This document shows, in pieces, positions 1-5,886 of a stretch of DNA of 7,729 nucleotides. A program made the translations under genes and the position numbers. Position 1 is the stretch's first letter, and every line of letters begins with the position of its first letter. The notes under the pieces are model-generated. The model had not been told where the DNA came from. It ran no database searches and was given only the letters and a program-made list of their open reading frames with translations. Source of the DNA: Candidatus Iainarchaeum sp. (GTDB lineage Archaea > Micrarchaeota > Micrarchaeia > Anstonellales > Bilamarchaeaceae); NCBI GenBank assembly GCA_028714395.1, contig JAQTMJ010000032.1, positions 1-7,729 on the forward strand, given 5' to 3'.

Positions 1-5
1 GCAGC

Positions 6-12
6 GAGGTGA
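6..12 (+). promoter_or_regulatory. Ribosome binding site GAGGTGA
   Basis: GAGGTGA lies 8 nt upstream of ATG 21 and supports that start for the first gene. The TGA at 10-12 could also be the stop of an upstream gene in another frame (gca gcg agg tga), but three visible codons are too few to call it. Confidence 0.5.
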
Positions 13-20
13 GGGTTTTC

Positions 21-1088
21 ATGAGGCTCGGGGGCGCATGGAAGGAGGTTTTCTCGGTGCCCTACACCGAAAACACCTGGCCCGTGAAGGAAGACGAATT
101 TGTCGCATGCTACGCCCTTGGGGAAAACATCTATGGCTCGCGGGAGTTCAACCCTTCGCTTTCAAGCACGCTTTACGCGGCCACGCGGAAAGGCGAATAC
201 GGATGGATTAATGAGGAGGTGGGCATAGGCGGACTGCTTGAGACTTCGGAATTTTCGGGCGACAATCCGGCGTTCGGGCAGTTCCTTGCGTTCGCGTACA
301 TGCTTTCACTGGGCCACGTGGCCCGCATAAAGGAGAGAGCCATGCGGGTTCCGGAATTTTATGCCAACGTGCCCTACATGCTGGTTAAGGCAGGGGTGGA
401 AAAGAACAAGGGGAATGGGCAGGAATCCCTGTTCCTGCTCAGGAGCGTGTGCGACCTTTCCCTGGTTTCGCTCAGGTTCTCCCCGCTCGGGGGCAGGATG
501 CTCCAGCTTAGGCGCTATTTTGACATGAGGGAGAACCTGATGAACAGGAAGTTCGCGCTTTCGGCCAGCGTGCTCAAGATGCTCTCGGCCATGGGCCTGA
601 GGAAGGGAGGCCCGGTGATCCTGACTAAGGGGGATTTCTCCGCCAAAGGGGGGAAAACGTACATGACGTTCGGGGCGCTTCTCTGGGCAATGAAGGCTGC
701 GTCCATCAAGGGCGCAAGGTGGAAGGGGCCCGTATTCTGGAGCGCGCTGAAATCCCAGAACGCGAAGCTCTTCGCGGCCAGCTACTGGAAGGAGGATACG
801 CTGGACCTGCTGGACGAGGAAACACAGCTCGCGCGCGGCTCGGACATAATAAAGGTGGAGGAGTTCTTCTCCAAGCTGACGGTCAGGAGGGTGATGGTGC
901 AGGAAAGCGGCAGGGCGAAAGAGATTAAAGCGCAGCTTGCGAAAGCCATAGAGCTGGCTGACGGATGCTCCACGGAAAAGAATGCGTTTCTGGACAGGCC
1001 GGGCAGCTGCGGAGAGGCGGTATACGAGACAGCGGCAAAGGGGAGGAAGGCCGCGCTTGCGCTCCTCAGTTCCAAGAGGTACTATTAG
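21..1088 (+). CDS. Hypothetical protein, unrecognised, first gene of a pair with an XRE regulator
   Basis: I do not recognise this protein and assign no function. From ATG 21 it is 355 residues, mixed alpha/beta in appearance, with few cysteines. It shows no clear signal peptide, membrane span or nucleotide-binding motif. The middle is basic and hydrophobic, the C-terminal third is helical and charged, and it ends SSKRYY. The start is uncertain. A strong GAGGTGA at 6-12 lies 8 nt before ATG 21, which is why I chose it. However, the frame is open to the window edge, so the gene could begin upstream. A second strong site, AAGGAGGT at 42-49, precedes an in-frame GTG at 57. The stop TAG directly abuts the ATG of the downstream regulator, implying cotranscription and coupled translation. 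Codon use (AGG, GCG, CTC, ATA) resembles that of the OFOR genes, which argues for a native gene. Confidence is for the presence of a coding gene, not for any function. Confidence 0.8.
   Translation: MRLGGAWKEVFSVPYTENTWPVKEDEFVACYALGENIYGSREFNPSLSSTLYAATRKGEYGWINEEVGIGGLLETSEFSGDNPAFGQFLAFAYMLSLGHVARIKERAMRVPEFYANVPYMLVKAGVEKNKGNGQESLFLLRSVCDLSLVSLRFSPLGGRMLQLRRYFDMRENLMNRKFALSASVLKMLSAMGLRKGGPVILTKGDFSAKGGKTYMTFGALLWAMKAASIKGARWKGPVFWSALKSQNAKLFAASYWKEDTLDLLDEETQLARGSDIIKVEEFFSKLTVRRVMVQESGRAKEIKAQLAKAIELADGCSTEKNAFLDRPGSCGEAVYETAAKGRKAALALLSSKRYY
1076..1080 (+). promoter_or_regulatory. Ribosome binding site GAGGT for the XRE regulator
   Basis: GAGGT lies inside the last codons of the preceding gene, 8 nt before ATG 1089. 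It supports translation of the regulator from the polycistronic message and fixes its start. Confidence 0.65.
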
Positions 1089-1772
1089 ATGGAAAAAATA
1101 AAGATGGAAATTGCCGGGGAGCTCTCGCTTTCCGAGCTGGTCGGGCCGGCAATGAAGAAATGGCGCGAAATATTCAGCATATCCCAGGTCGAGCTTTCGC
1201 GCCACCTGGGCATAAGCGTTTCCACCATAAGCGACTACGAGGGGAACAGGAGGAAGAGCCCCGGGACCGCGATCATAAGGCGCTTCGTGAACGCGCTTTT
1301 CGACATAGACAGGCAGAAGGGCGGCTTGATAAGCCAGAAGCTGCTGGAAGGAGAGAAGAACCTTGAAGATTATTTCAAGATCCACGAGTTCGCGCGCGGC
1401 ATGAGCATAAAGGACTTCGCTGGGCTCATAGACGGCAAGGTGATAACCAACCAGGATTTGGTGGAGAACAGGCAGATATACGGCTACACGCTCATAGATT
1501 CGCTGAAAGTGATACTGGAGATGCCATTTTCATATTTTCCGCGCATGTACGGGAACGTTTCAGAAAGGGCGTTCATATTCACCGGAGTGAGCACAGGGAG
1601 GAGCCCCATGGTGGTGATAAGGGTTTCCCCATCCAAGCCCAGCGTGGTGGTTTTGCACGGGCTCGAGAACGTGGACAAGCTCGCGCTCAAGATTTCCGAG
1701 CGGGAGCGGATTCCGCTCATAATCACAAAAATGGACATAAGCAAGATTGAGGAGAGATTGGGCAAGATATAG
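1089..1772 (+). CDS. XRE/Cro-type helix-turn-helix transcriptional regulator, archaeal type
   Basis: This 227-residue cytoplasmic protein is a predicted DNA-binding regulator. An HTH_3/XRE domain spans about residues 20-75. It starts with PAMKKWRE, continues with the SQVELSRHLG helix (32-41), and has recognition helix SVSTISDYEGNRR (43-55) followed by a RKSPGT turn, the usual layout of this fold. The C-terminal part (about 150-220) has FIFTGVSTGRSPMVVIRV, a KPSVVVLHG strand and IPLIITKM. This arrangement recurs in archaeal XRE regulators of about 230-320 residues (COG1709-like, from memory), where the C-terminal domain is probably a ligand- or protein-interaction module. The ATG directly follows the TAG of the upstream gene, with GAGGT 8 nt before it, so the two genes are almost certainly one operon. 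It may regulate its own operon, the adjacent lipoprotein gene or distant targets; no operator is evident. The HTH assignment is firm, while the ligand and targets are unknown. Confidence 0.9.
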   Translation: MEKIKMEIAGELSLSELVGPAMKKWREIFSISQVELSRHLGISVSTISDYEGNRRKSPGTAIIRRFVNALFDIDRQKGGLISQKLLEGEKNLEDYFKIHEFARGMSIKDFAGLIDGKVITNQDLVENRQIYGYTLIDSLKVILEMPFSYFPRMYGNVSERAFIFTGVSTGRSPMVVIRVSPSKPSVVVLHGLENVDKLALKISERERIPLIITKMDISKIEERLGKI

Positions 1773-1778
1773 CGATGA

Positions 1779-1784
1779 TTTAAA
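1779..1784 (+). promoter_or_regulatory. Candidate TATA box TTTAAA upstream of the lipoprotein gene
   Basis: TTTAAA sits in the 34-bp gap after the regulator gene, about 25 nt upstream of ATG 1807. At normal archaeal TATA-to-start spacing, transcription would begin near 1805-1810. That would make the lipoprotein mRNA leaderless, or start it just before the in-frame ATG at 1819 or 1828. The nearby GAGGA site would then only serve readthrough transcripts from the upstream operon. The match is short and unverified. Confidence 0.35.
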
Positions 1785-1793
1785 GTGCAAATA

Positions 1794-1798
1794 GAGGA
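1794..1798 (+). promoter_or_regulatory. Ribosome binding site GAGGA for the lipoprotein gene
   Basis: GAGGA lies 8 nt before ATG 1807 and is the main reason for choosing 1807 over the in-frame ATGs at 1819 and 1828. Confidence 0.5.
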
Positions 1799-1806
1799 AC
1801 ATCTGG

Positions 1807-2931
1807 ATGGAGAATGAGATGGCATGCATGGGAAAACTCTGGATTGTTCTTCCGCTAATTTTCCTGGTTTTGCCGGGCTGCCTCGACCAGGCTGCAAAGG
1901 AGGACAAGGAGTTCATGCTTCCCAATCCACAAAGCGTTGCAGCGCTGAACGCCAGCCTTCAAACCGATGTGGCCGATTATGAAGGCACCTATCAAGTGGA
2001 AATATACACCACTCAAGGGGGATGCTACAAATCAGGTTCCAGGGACGAGAATAACAAATCCGTGGTTTCAGTCAAGGTTTCGTCCGGCAATGTCACAAAT
2101 TATTCCATGGAGGATGAGCATGTCTTGCAGGAATATAATGCAGAGAACTGGACACTATGCACGTGGCAGGTAACTGGAGGCGCAGACTGCAACCGGCCTC
2201 AAGAGCCCTGGGAATTGCTGCCGCAATGGAAGATCGAGCTTTATTTCCCGATTCCGAACGCCACTGCTGAAGCCTGCCCGAGCGCAGACCGGGAATACGG
2301 GGGAATTGCTGGAAACCGACCATTGTGCAAGACGTCCAACGGCAGCGAGAGCCGCCCCGAGGATTCTGCCCATCTTTTCAGGAACATATCCACGGCAGGC
2401 CTGGTTTTCAAAAAAGACATTGGTACCAAGTGGTCCTATTATCGGCCTGAAAACAAGACGGGAATGTGCCTCCTGGACGCAAAAAATCCTTCCACCAATG
2501 AATCTTGGGTTGTCAAATGCGGTTCAGAAAATTTTGACGGCATGGAACCGAACGTCTCGGTAGATACGGACATTTCTGTGCTGAAGAACGTTACGTGCGA
2601 AGCAAGCGACAGAGTGTGCATTTGCATCTTTGACACAGTGGCAATGAAACCCAAGGTTTGCATGCTATCTTCTGAACCGCCGAGCCCGGACGCCCAAATG
2701 AAGACGCAGATACTGCTGTTCCTGGCTGCCAAACAGATAGATGCATTTGAAGTCAAGGCAGATTCCGCCTATGGAACGTGCTATAGCCGGTTCAGGGACG
2801 GAATGGTGCAGAAATTCTGCTTTGAAGATTCACTCCTGACCTATGCATCATTCGGGCACAATTTGTGCGGCGACTATGAGCAAAATTTTTATAACAGGAT
2901 CAGCAAAACTACGAGAAACAACTGGCCATAA
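1807..2931 (+). CDS. Cysteine-rich, sequon-rich predicted extracellular lipoprotein, function unknown
   Basis: This 374-residue protein has no family that I recognise. The N-terminus is a lipoprotein signal peptide: Lys10, hydrophobic LWIVLPLIFLVL, then lipobox LPGC with Cys25 as the likely lipidated residue. The start at M8 (ATG 1828) would give a more typical basic n-region than MENEMAC, so 1807 is chosen on the GAGGA site only. After Cys25 there are 14 cysteines (73, 118, 128, 157, 174, 221, 238, 264, 271, 273, 285, 325, 338, 354), an even number compatible with disulfides. There are also 12 N-X-S/T sequons (N48, 83, 95, 98, 114, 151, 178, 193, 216, 231, 249, 261). Both fit a secreted, possibly N-glycosylated, membrane-anchored protein on the cell surface. 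No enzymatic motif is visible. Segments around C73 (QGGCYKSGSRD) and C325 (YGTCYSRFRD) look alike and may be an old internal repeat. Third-position GC seems lower than in the OFOR genes. A solute-binding or adhesive role is possible but unsupported. Confidence 0.85.
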   Translation: MENEMACMGKLWIVLPLIFLVLPGCLDQAAKEDKEFMLPNPQSVAALNASLQTDVADYEGTYQVEIYTTQGGCYKSGSRDENNKSVVSVKVSSGNVTNYSMEDEHVLQEYNAENWTLCTWQVTGGADCNRPQEPWELLPQWKIELYFPIPNATAEACPSADREYGGIAGNRPLCKTSNGSESRPEDSAHLFRNISTAGLVFKKDIGTKWSYYRPENKTGMCLLDAKNPSTNESWVVKCGSENFDGMEPNVSVDTDISVLKNVTCEASDRVCICIFDTVAMKPKVCMLSSEPPSPDAQMKTQILLFLAAKQIDAFEVKADSAYGTCYSRFRDGMVQKFCFEDSLLTYASFGHNLCGDYEQNFYNRISKTTRNNWP

Positions 2932-2935
2932 TTGA

Positions 2936-3130
2936 ATGAGGTTCGTTTCCTTAATTCAATCCCTACAACACCAGACTAAAGTTCTGGAAGATATGGGTTT
3001 TAAAGTCTACATAGATATATTTTCTATAACCGGCATTGGGAGCTATGGCCGGATGGGCAATTTCATGTTGACTTTATCTGCAAAACCTGAATCTAAAATT
3101 CGGCGGTCTATCTCGGAATTTATTACATGA
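2936..3130 (+). CDS. Doubtful 64-codon ORF in the convergent intergenic region
   Basis: An ATG-initiated ORF starts 4 nt after the lipoprotein stop and ends inside copy A of the direct repeat, whose bases supply the last dozen or so codons. There is no ribosome binding site before ATG 2936. A TTTTTATAA at 2886-2894 could be a TATA element for a short-leader transcript, but it lies inside the preceding gene. The product is not recognisable and shows no signal peptide or membrane span. Codon use is AT-leaning and unlike its neighbours. A chance ORF or a gene remnant is more likely than a working gene. Confidence 0.15.
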   Translation: MRFVSLIQSLQHQTKVLEDMGFKVYIDIFSITGIGSYGRMGNFMLTLSAKPESKIRRSISEFIT

Positions 3131-3139
3131 ATTCCCCGA
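3098..3139. repeat. Direct repeat copy A, degenerate duplicate of the OFOR beta 3' end
   Basis: This 42-nt segment aligns to 3154-3193 over 40 positions, with 3 substitutions (3107/3163, 3121/3177, 3136/3190) and a 2-nt insertion at about 3122-3123. On the minus strand it carries a copy of the last OFOR beta codons, GAA TTC ATG followed by TAA instead of TAG. Only those codons match the gene; further upstream there is no beta homology. Copy A is therefore a duplicated terminus plus 3' flank and not a pseudogene of the subunit. Confidence 0.8.
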
Positions 3140-3144
3140 CACGT

Positions 3145-3162
3145 CCGCCGACGATTCGGCGG
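3145..3162. repeat. Perfect 7-bp GC-rich hairpin with 4-nt loop
   Basis: CCGCCGA (3145-3151), loop CGAT, TCGGCGG (3156-3162). It bridges the spacer and the start of repeat copy B, about 15 nt past the OFOR beta stop codon in the direction of beta transcription. The position suits a 3'-end structure shared by two convergent transcripts. There is no immediate T-run, so calling it an intrinsic terminator is not justified on sequence alone. Confidence 0.55.
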
Positions 3163-3193
3163 CCTATCTCGGAATTCTACATGAATTCCTCGA
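3154..3193. repeat. Direct repeat copy B, contains the OFOR beta stop codon
   Basis: This is the 40-nt partner of 3098-3139, with starts 56 bp apart and a 14-nt spacer between copies. Its right half encodes the C-terminal EEFM and stop TAG of the OFOR beta subunit on the minus strand, so it is presumably the ancestral copy. It contains the perfect inverted repeat GGAATTC-TACAT-GAATTCC (3171-3189), whose loop holds the stop and last Met codon. Confidence 0.8.
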
Positions 3194-4046
3194 ACGCCTT
3201 TTCTATTTCCGCACTCTTTACTGCGTGCCCGATGAGCGGCCCGCTGGCAAGCTGGGGCGATTCGTCAACATAGGTCGGCCTTTCTTCCTTGTAGAAAACC
3301 CCTGTGGGGATTTTCGAATAGTTTGAAGACATTTCCTCGAACGCCTTTTCCATCGCTGCAGCCTTGTTCTTCGGGTCGTGCCCGGCGCTCTCGAGCTTGT
3401 ACACGCGCTGCTGCCACCATGCGAAAGTGTTCAGTTTATTGAACGTAACGCAGGGCTGCAATACATCAACCAGAGCGAAGCCCTTGTGCTGGAGCGCCTG
3501 CTTGAACACTTCTTTCATGTGCGCCATGTCCCCTGCGAACACCCGCGCCACGAAAGTTCCGCCTGCCGCAATCGCGACCGCGAGCGGATTGAACTGCATC
3601 TCGAGGTTCCCGTGCGGAGTTGATTTGGTCTTCATTCCGTGCTGGCTGGTCGGGGAAGCCTGGCCTGTCGTGAGCCCGTAGATTGAATTGTCGTGCACTA
3701 TGTACGTCAAGTCTATGTTTCTCCTGAAAGAGTGGAGGAAATGCGCCGAGCCTATTCCGTAGCCGTCGCCATCGCCGCCTTCCGCAATCACCGTGAGCCC
3801 GTGGTTCGCAAGCTTCACCCCTGATGCGACCGTTACGCTGCGGCCGTGCAGGGATTCAAACCCGTAGGTGTTTATGTAATGGCTTGCCTTTCCTGAGCAT
3901 CCGACTCCGGAAACCAGAACGGTCTTTTCCTTTGGAATCCCAAGCTCGCTGAGCGCGCCCTTGAGCGCCATGTGCAAGCCAAAGTTTCCGCATCCCGGGC
4001 ACCATTGCGGCTTCTCTTTAGTAGTAAGCTCTTGTATGCTGCTCAT
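3177..4046 (-). CDS. 2-oxoacid:ferredoxin oxidoreductase, beta subunit (TPP- and 4Fe-4S-binding)
   Basis: This is the catalytic subunit of a CoA-dependent OFOR. It holds thiamine diphosphate and a 4Fe-4S cluster and passes electrons from 2-oxoacid decarboxylation to ferredoxin in the cytoplasm. From ATG 4046 it is 289 residues, normal for the family. Likely cluster ligands are C16 and C19 in WCPGCG, C50 in GVGCSGK, and C199 in LQPCVTFN, matching the four ligands known in Sulfolobus OFOR. K53 matches that enzyme's active-site lysine. The TPP motif is GDG at 91-93 with N120 after 26 residues, then IYGLTTGQASPTS. The C-terminal segment IPTGVFYKEERPTY is typical of archaeal members. ATG 4046 is preferred to GTG 4055 because GGTGA lies 5 nt before the ATG. 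GTG 4055 would overlap the alpha stop as GTGA and add three residues. It is cotranscribed behind alpha. The substrate (2-oxoglutarate, pyruvate or broad) cannot be told from this sequence alone. Confidence 0.96.
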   Translation of the reverse strand: MSSIQELTTKEKPQWCPGCGNFGLHMALKGALSELGIPKEKTVLVSGVGCSGKASHYINTYGFESLHGRSVTVASGVKLANHGLTVIAEGGDGDGYGIGSAHFLHSFRRNIDLTYIVHDNSIYGLTTGQASPTSQHGMKTKSTPHGNLEMQFNPLAVAIAAGGTFVARVFAGDMAHMKEVFKQALQHKGFALVDVLQPCVTFNKLNTFAWWQQRVYKLESAGHDPKNKAAAMEKAFEEMSSNYSKIPTGVFYKEERPTYVDESPQLASGPLIGHAVKSAEIEKAFEEFM

Positions 4047-4051
4047 AAAAA

Positions 4052-4056
4052 TCACC
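4052..4056 (-). promoter_or_regulatory. Ribosome binding site GGTGA overlapping the alpha stop codon
   Basis: GGTGA (read on the minus strand) spans the TGA stop of the alpha gene and ends 5 nt before ATG 4046. It decides the beta start and suggests translational coupling of the two subunits, consistent with equal stoichiometry. An upstream GGAAGG (4068-4063) could instead serve GTG 4055. Confidence 0.6.
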
Positions 4057-5875
4057 TTTCAACCTTCCCTGCCTGCAAGTAATCGTAGGGCAGGTTATCA
4101 ATCACGTGGATCTCCTTTTTTCCTTTCCAGTTTTTCTCCTTCAGCTTCTTCACTTCCGAAGCTATTTCTTCTGGGAAGAACTGCCTTCCGTCGTATTTCA
4201 GCAATTTGAAATCCGGCCTGAATCCAGCATACTCCTTGAGCACGCCCGCGAGCTGGCTGGTGCGGTTGTTCTCCACCATCACCGTGCGATTCAGCTTCCT
4301 GAAGAGCTTCTTCAGGTTTTTCGCATCCAGCGGGAAGAGGAAAACAAAATGGAGCACGTTTACTTTCATTCCTTCGGAGTTGAGGATTTTGGCCGCCTCG
4401 AGCGCTATGCCTTTGTGGGAGCCCCAACATATTAACGTGAGCTCCGCGTCCTCTGCCCCGTACAGTTTGGGCATTTCGAAATCCTCCTTGAGTATTGAAT
4501 TGATTTTGCGCATGCGCTTGTCCACCATGGCCGCGCGCACCGAAAAGGTTTCGGCGCTGTATCCGTTCTCGAAGTGCTCGTAGGAGCCGGAGACGTGCTC
4601 GCCCCCTATCACTCCGGGAATGGGCCTTGGCGATATTCCGTCTTTTGTTATGAGGTAGCGCTTGTAGCGCGCGTTCAGCGGAAGGGGCTTCATGTCTTTG
4701 GTTATCATCTTGCCCCGCTCGATTTTCACTCCCATGTCGAATTTGGCGCAGGAGAAGAACGTCTCGGAAAGGTACTTGTCGCTTAAAAGTATCACAGGAA
4801 GCTGGTATTTGTCCGCGAGGTTGAGCGCCCTGGCAGCGTAGTGGAAGCATTCGTGCATGTCCCCGGGCGCAAGCACTATCCGCAGGAATTCGCCCTGGCT
4901 TGCGTTGAGCGCGAATTTCAGATCAGCCTGCTCGGTCCAAGTGGGAAGGCAGGTGCTCGGGCCCGGACGCTGGGCAAGGAATATGGTAACCGGGGTTTCG
5001 GAAAGCGCGGAAAGCCCCAAGCTTTCGGCCATGAGCGAAAAGCCGCCTCCGCTGGTTGCGGTTGCTGCGCGCACGCCCGCGAAATTCGCGCCTATCGCGT
5101 ACTGCACCGCCGCGATTTCATCCTCGGTCTGCTTCATAATGATGTCAAAGTCCAGCTCCTTCTGGGCTATGTAATGCATTATGGAGGATGAAGGAGTCAT
5201 GGGATAGGCGGAAAAGAGCTTAAGACCCCCTGCGGCCGCGCCGAGCGCTATTGCCTCGTTCCCTGAAATCACCATCTTCCTGGAGTCGCTTTTCTTCCTT
5301 ATTTTGAATTTGAAGGATTCCATCTGCGCTTTGTAATTGTGCAGCATGTAATCATGGCCGGCGCGCGCGATTTTCACGTTCTGGTCCACAACCTGCTGGC
5401 CTTTTCTCGCGAACGTTTCCGCCAGCACCTGCTCCAGGAGCGAAATGTCGTAGCCCATGAATGCGATGCTCGCGCCCAGCGCCACCGTGTTCCTCATTAT
5501 CACGTCCCCGCCGTTGTCGGTTGCGAGCCTGAGCAGCGGAACGTCCAGCAGCGCCTTGTCCGCGCCGAATTCGCCGGGCTCTATTTTCGTGGCCGAAGAA
5601 TCGTAAATTATTGCTCCGTTCTCGTAAACCTGCTCCCTGTGGAAATCCACCGTGGGCCTGTTCAGGCACACAACCAGATGATTCTTTTTCAAAGGCGCGT
5701 GCACATCCTCCCCTACCCTTATCTGGAATGTGTTTTCGCCGCCGCGCACGAGCGACGGATACTCGGGATAGCCCACAGCGCTCAGACCTCCGCGGGTGAA
5801 CGCCTTGCACATGGTGAGCCCCGAGGCCATTATGCCCATGCCCGCCTCGCCCCCTATTTTCCATATGAATTCCAT
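4052..5875 (-). CDS. 2-oxoacid:ferredoxin oxidoreductase, alpha subunit (gamma-alpha fusion)
   Basis: This 607-residue partner of the beta subunit binds CoA and substrate. Residues 1-185 are the gamma domain, with GGEAGMGI (8-15) and EYPSLVRGGENTFQIRV (38-54). A basic linker (186-200, KFKIRKKSDSRK) leads to the alpha pyrimidine domain from about 202. That domain has YPMTPSS (224-230), the family YPxTP substrate motif. TSGGGFSLMAE (274-284) follows, then QRPGPSTCLPT (302-312). R303 and T312 occupy the positions of the substrate-contacting Arg344 and Thr353 of Sulfolobus OFOR, from memory of that enzyme. The C-terminal domain II (about 470-590) carries GSHKGIALEAAKIL and VMVENNRTSQLAGVL. No ferredoxin-like delta domain is present, so a separate ferredoxin must accept electrons. 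Residue 309 is Cys where the motif usually reads GPSTGLPT. ATG 5875 has GAGGT 6 nt upstream. KorA-like and PorA-like substrate assignments both remain possible, so no symbol is given. Confidence 0.96.
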   Translation of the reverse strand: MEFIWKIGGEAGMGIMASGLTMCKAFTRGGLSAVGYPEYPSLVRGGENTFQIRVGEDVHAPLKKNHLVVCLNRPTVDFHREQVYENGAIIYDSSATKIEPGEFGADKALLDVPLLRLATDNGGDVIMRNTVALGASIAFMGYDISLLEQVLAETFARKGQQVVDQNVKIARAGHDYMLHNYKAQMESFKFKIRKKSDSRKMVISGNEAIALGAAAGGLKLFSAYPMTPSSSIMHYIAQKELDFDIIMKQTEDEIAAVQYAIGANFAGVRAATATSGGGFSLMAESLGLSALSETPVTIFLAQRPGPSTCLPTWTEQADLKFALNASQGEFLRIVLAPGDMHECFHYAARALNLADKYQLPVILLSDKYLSETFFSCAKFDMGVKIERGKMITKDMKPLPLNARYKRYLITKDGISPRPIPGVIGGEHVSGSYEHFENGYSAETFSVRAAMVDKRMRKINSILKEDFEMPKLYGAEDAELTLICWGSHKGIALEAAKILNSEGMKVNVLHFVFLFPLDAKNLKKLFRKLNRTVMVENNRTSQLAGVLKEYAGFRPDFKLLKYDGRQFFPEEIASEVKKLKEKNWKGKKEIHVIDNLPYDYLQAGKVER

Positions 5876-5881
5876 TGCACA

Positions 5882-5886
5882 ACCTC
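5882..5886 (-). promoter_or_regulatory. Ribosome binding site GAGGT for OFOR alpha
   Basis: GAGGT on the minus strand lies 6 nt before ATG 5875, a strong site that fixes the alpha start. It directly adjoins the palindrome CGTTAACG (5886-5893). Confidence 0.7.

Noticed and set aside
306..1385. 359-codon minus-strand ORF opposite the first gene and the regulator
   Set aside because: It runs across the junction of two well-supported + strand genes, its translation is rich in Pro, Arg, Leu and His as expected for an antisense shadow of GC-rich coding DNA, and it has no recognisable domain. Its length matching the sense ORF is coincidence.
1773..1781. C/D-box-like CGATGATTT after the regulator gene
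   Set aside because: It resembles a C box (RUGAUGA) only partly, and no properly spaced D/D' boxes follow before the lipoprotein start, so a guide RNA is not supported.
3011..3052. Short inverted repeats ATAGA/TCTAT and CCGGC/GCCGG in the AT-rich gap
   Set aside because: The stems are 5 bp with long loops and no covariation can be assessed. They are too weak to call an RNA gene or terminator.
3098..3193. CRISPR array or att sites formed by the 40-nt repeats
   Set aside because: There are only two imperfect copies, with a 14-nt spacer and a 2-nt indel. No integrase, cas gene or intervening element is present, so neither a CRISPR array nor a prophage-style attachment pair is supported.
4098..4850. 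250-codon minus-strand ORF within OFOR alpha
   Set aside because: It is an out-of-frame shadow of the OFOR alpha gene on the same strand, with low-complexity Arg/Gly/Gln-rich translation; the overlapping frame has clear family motifs.
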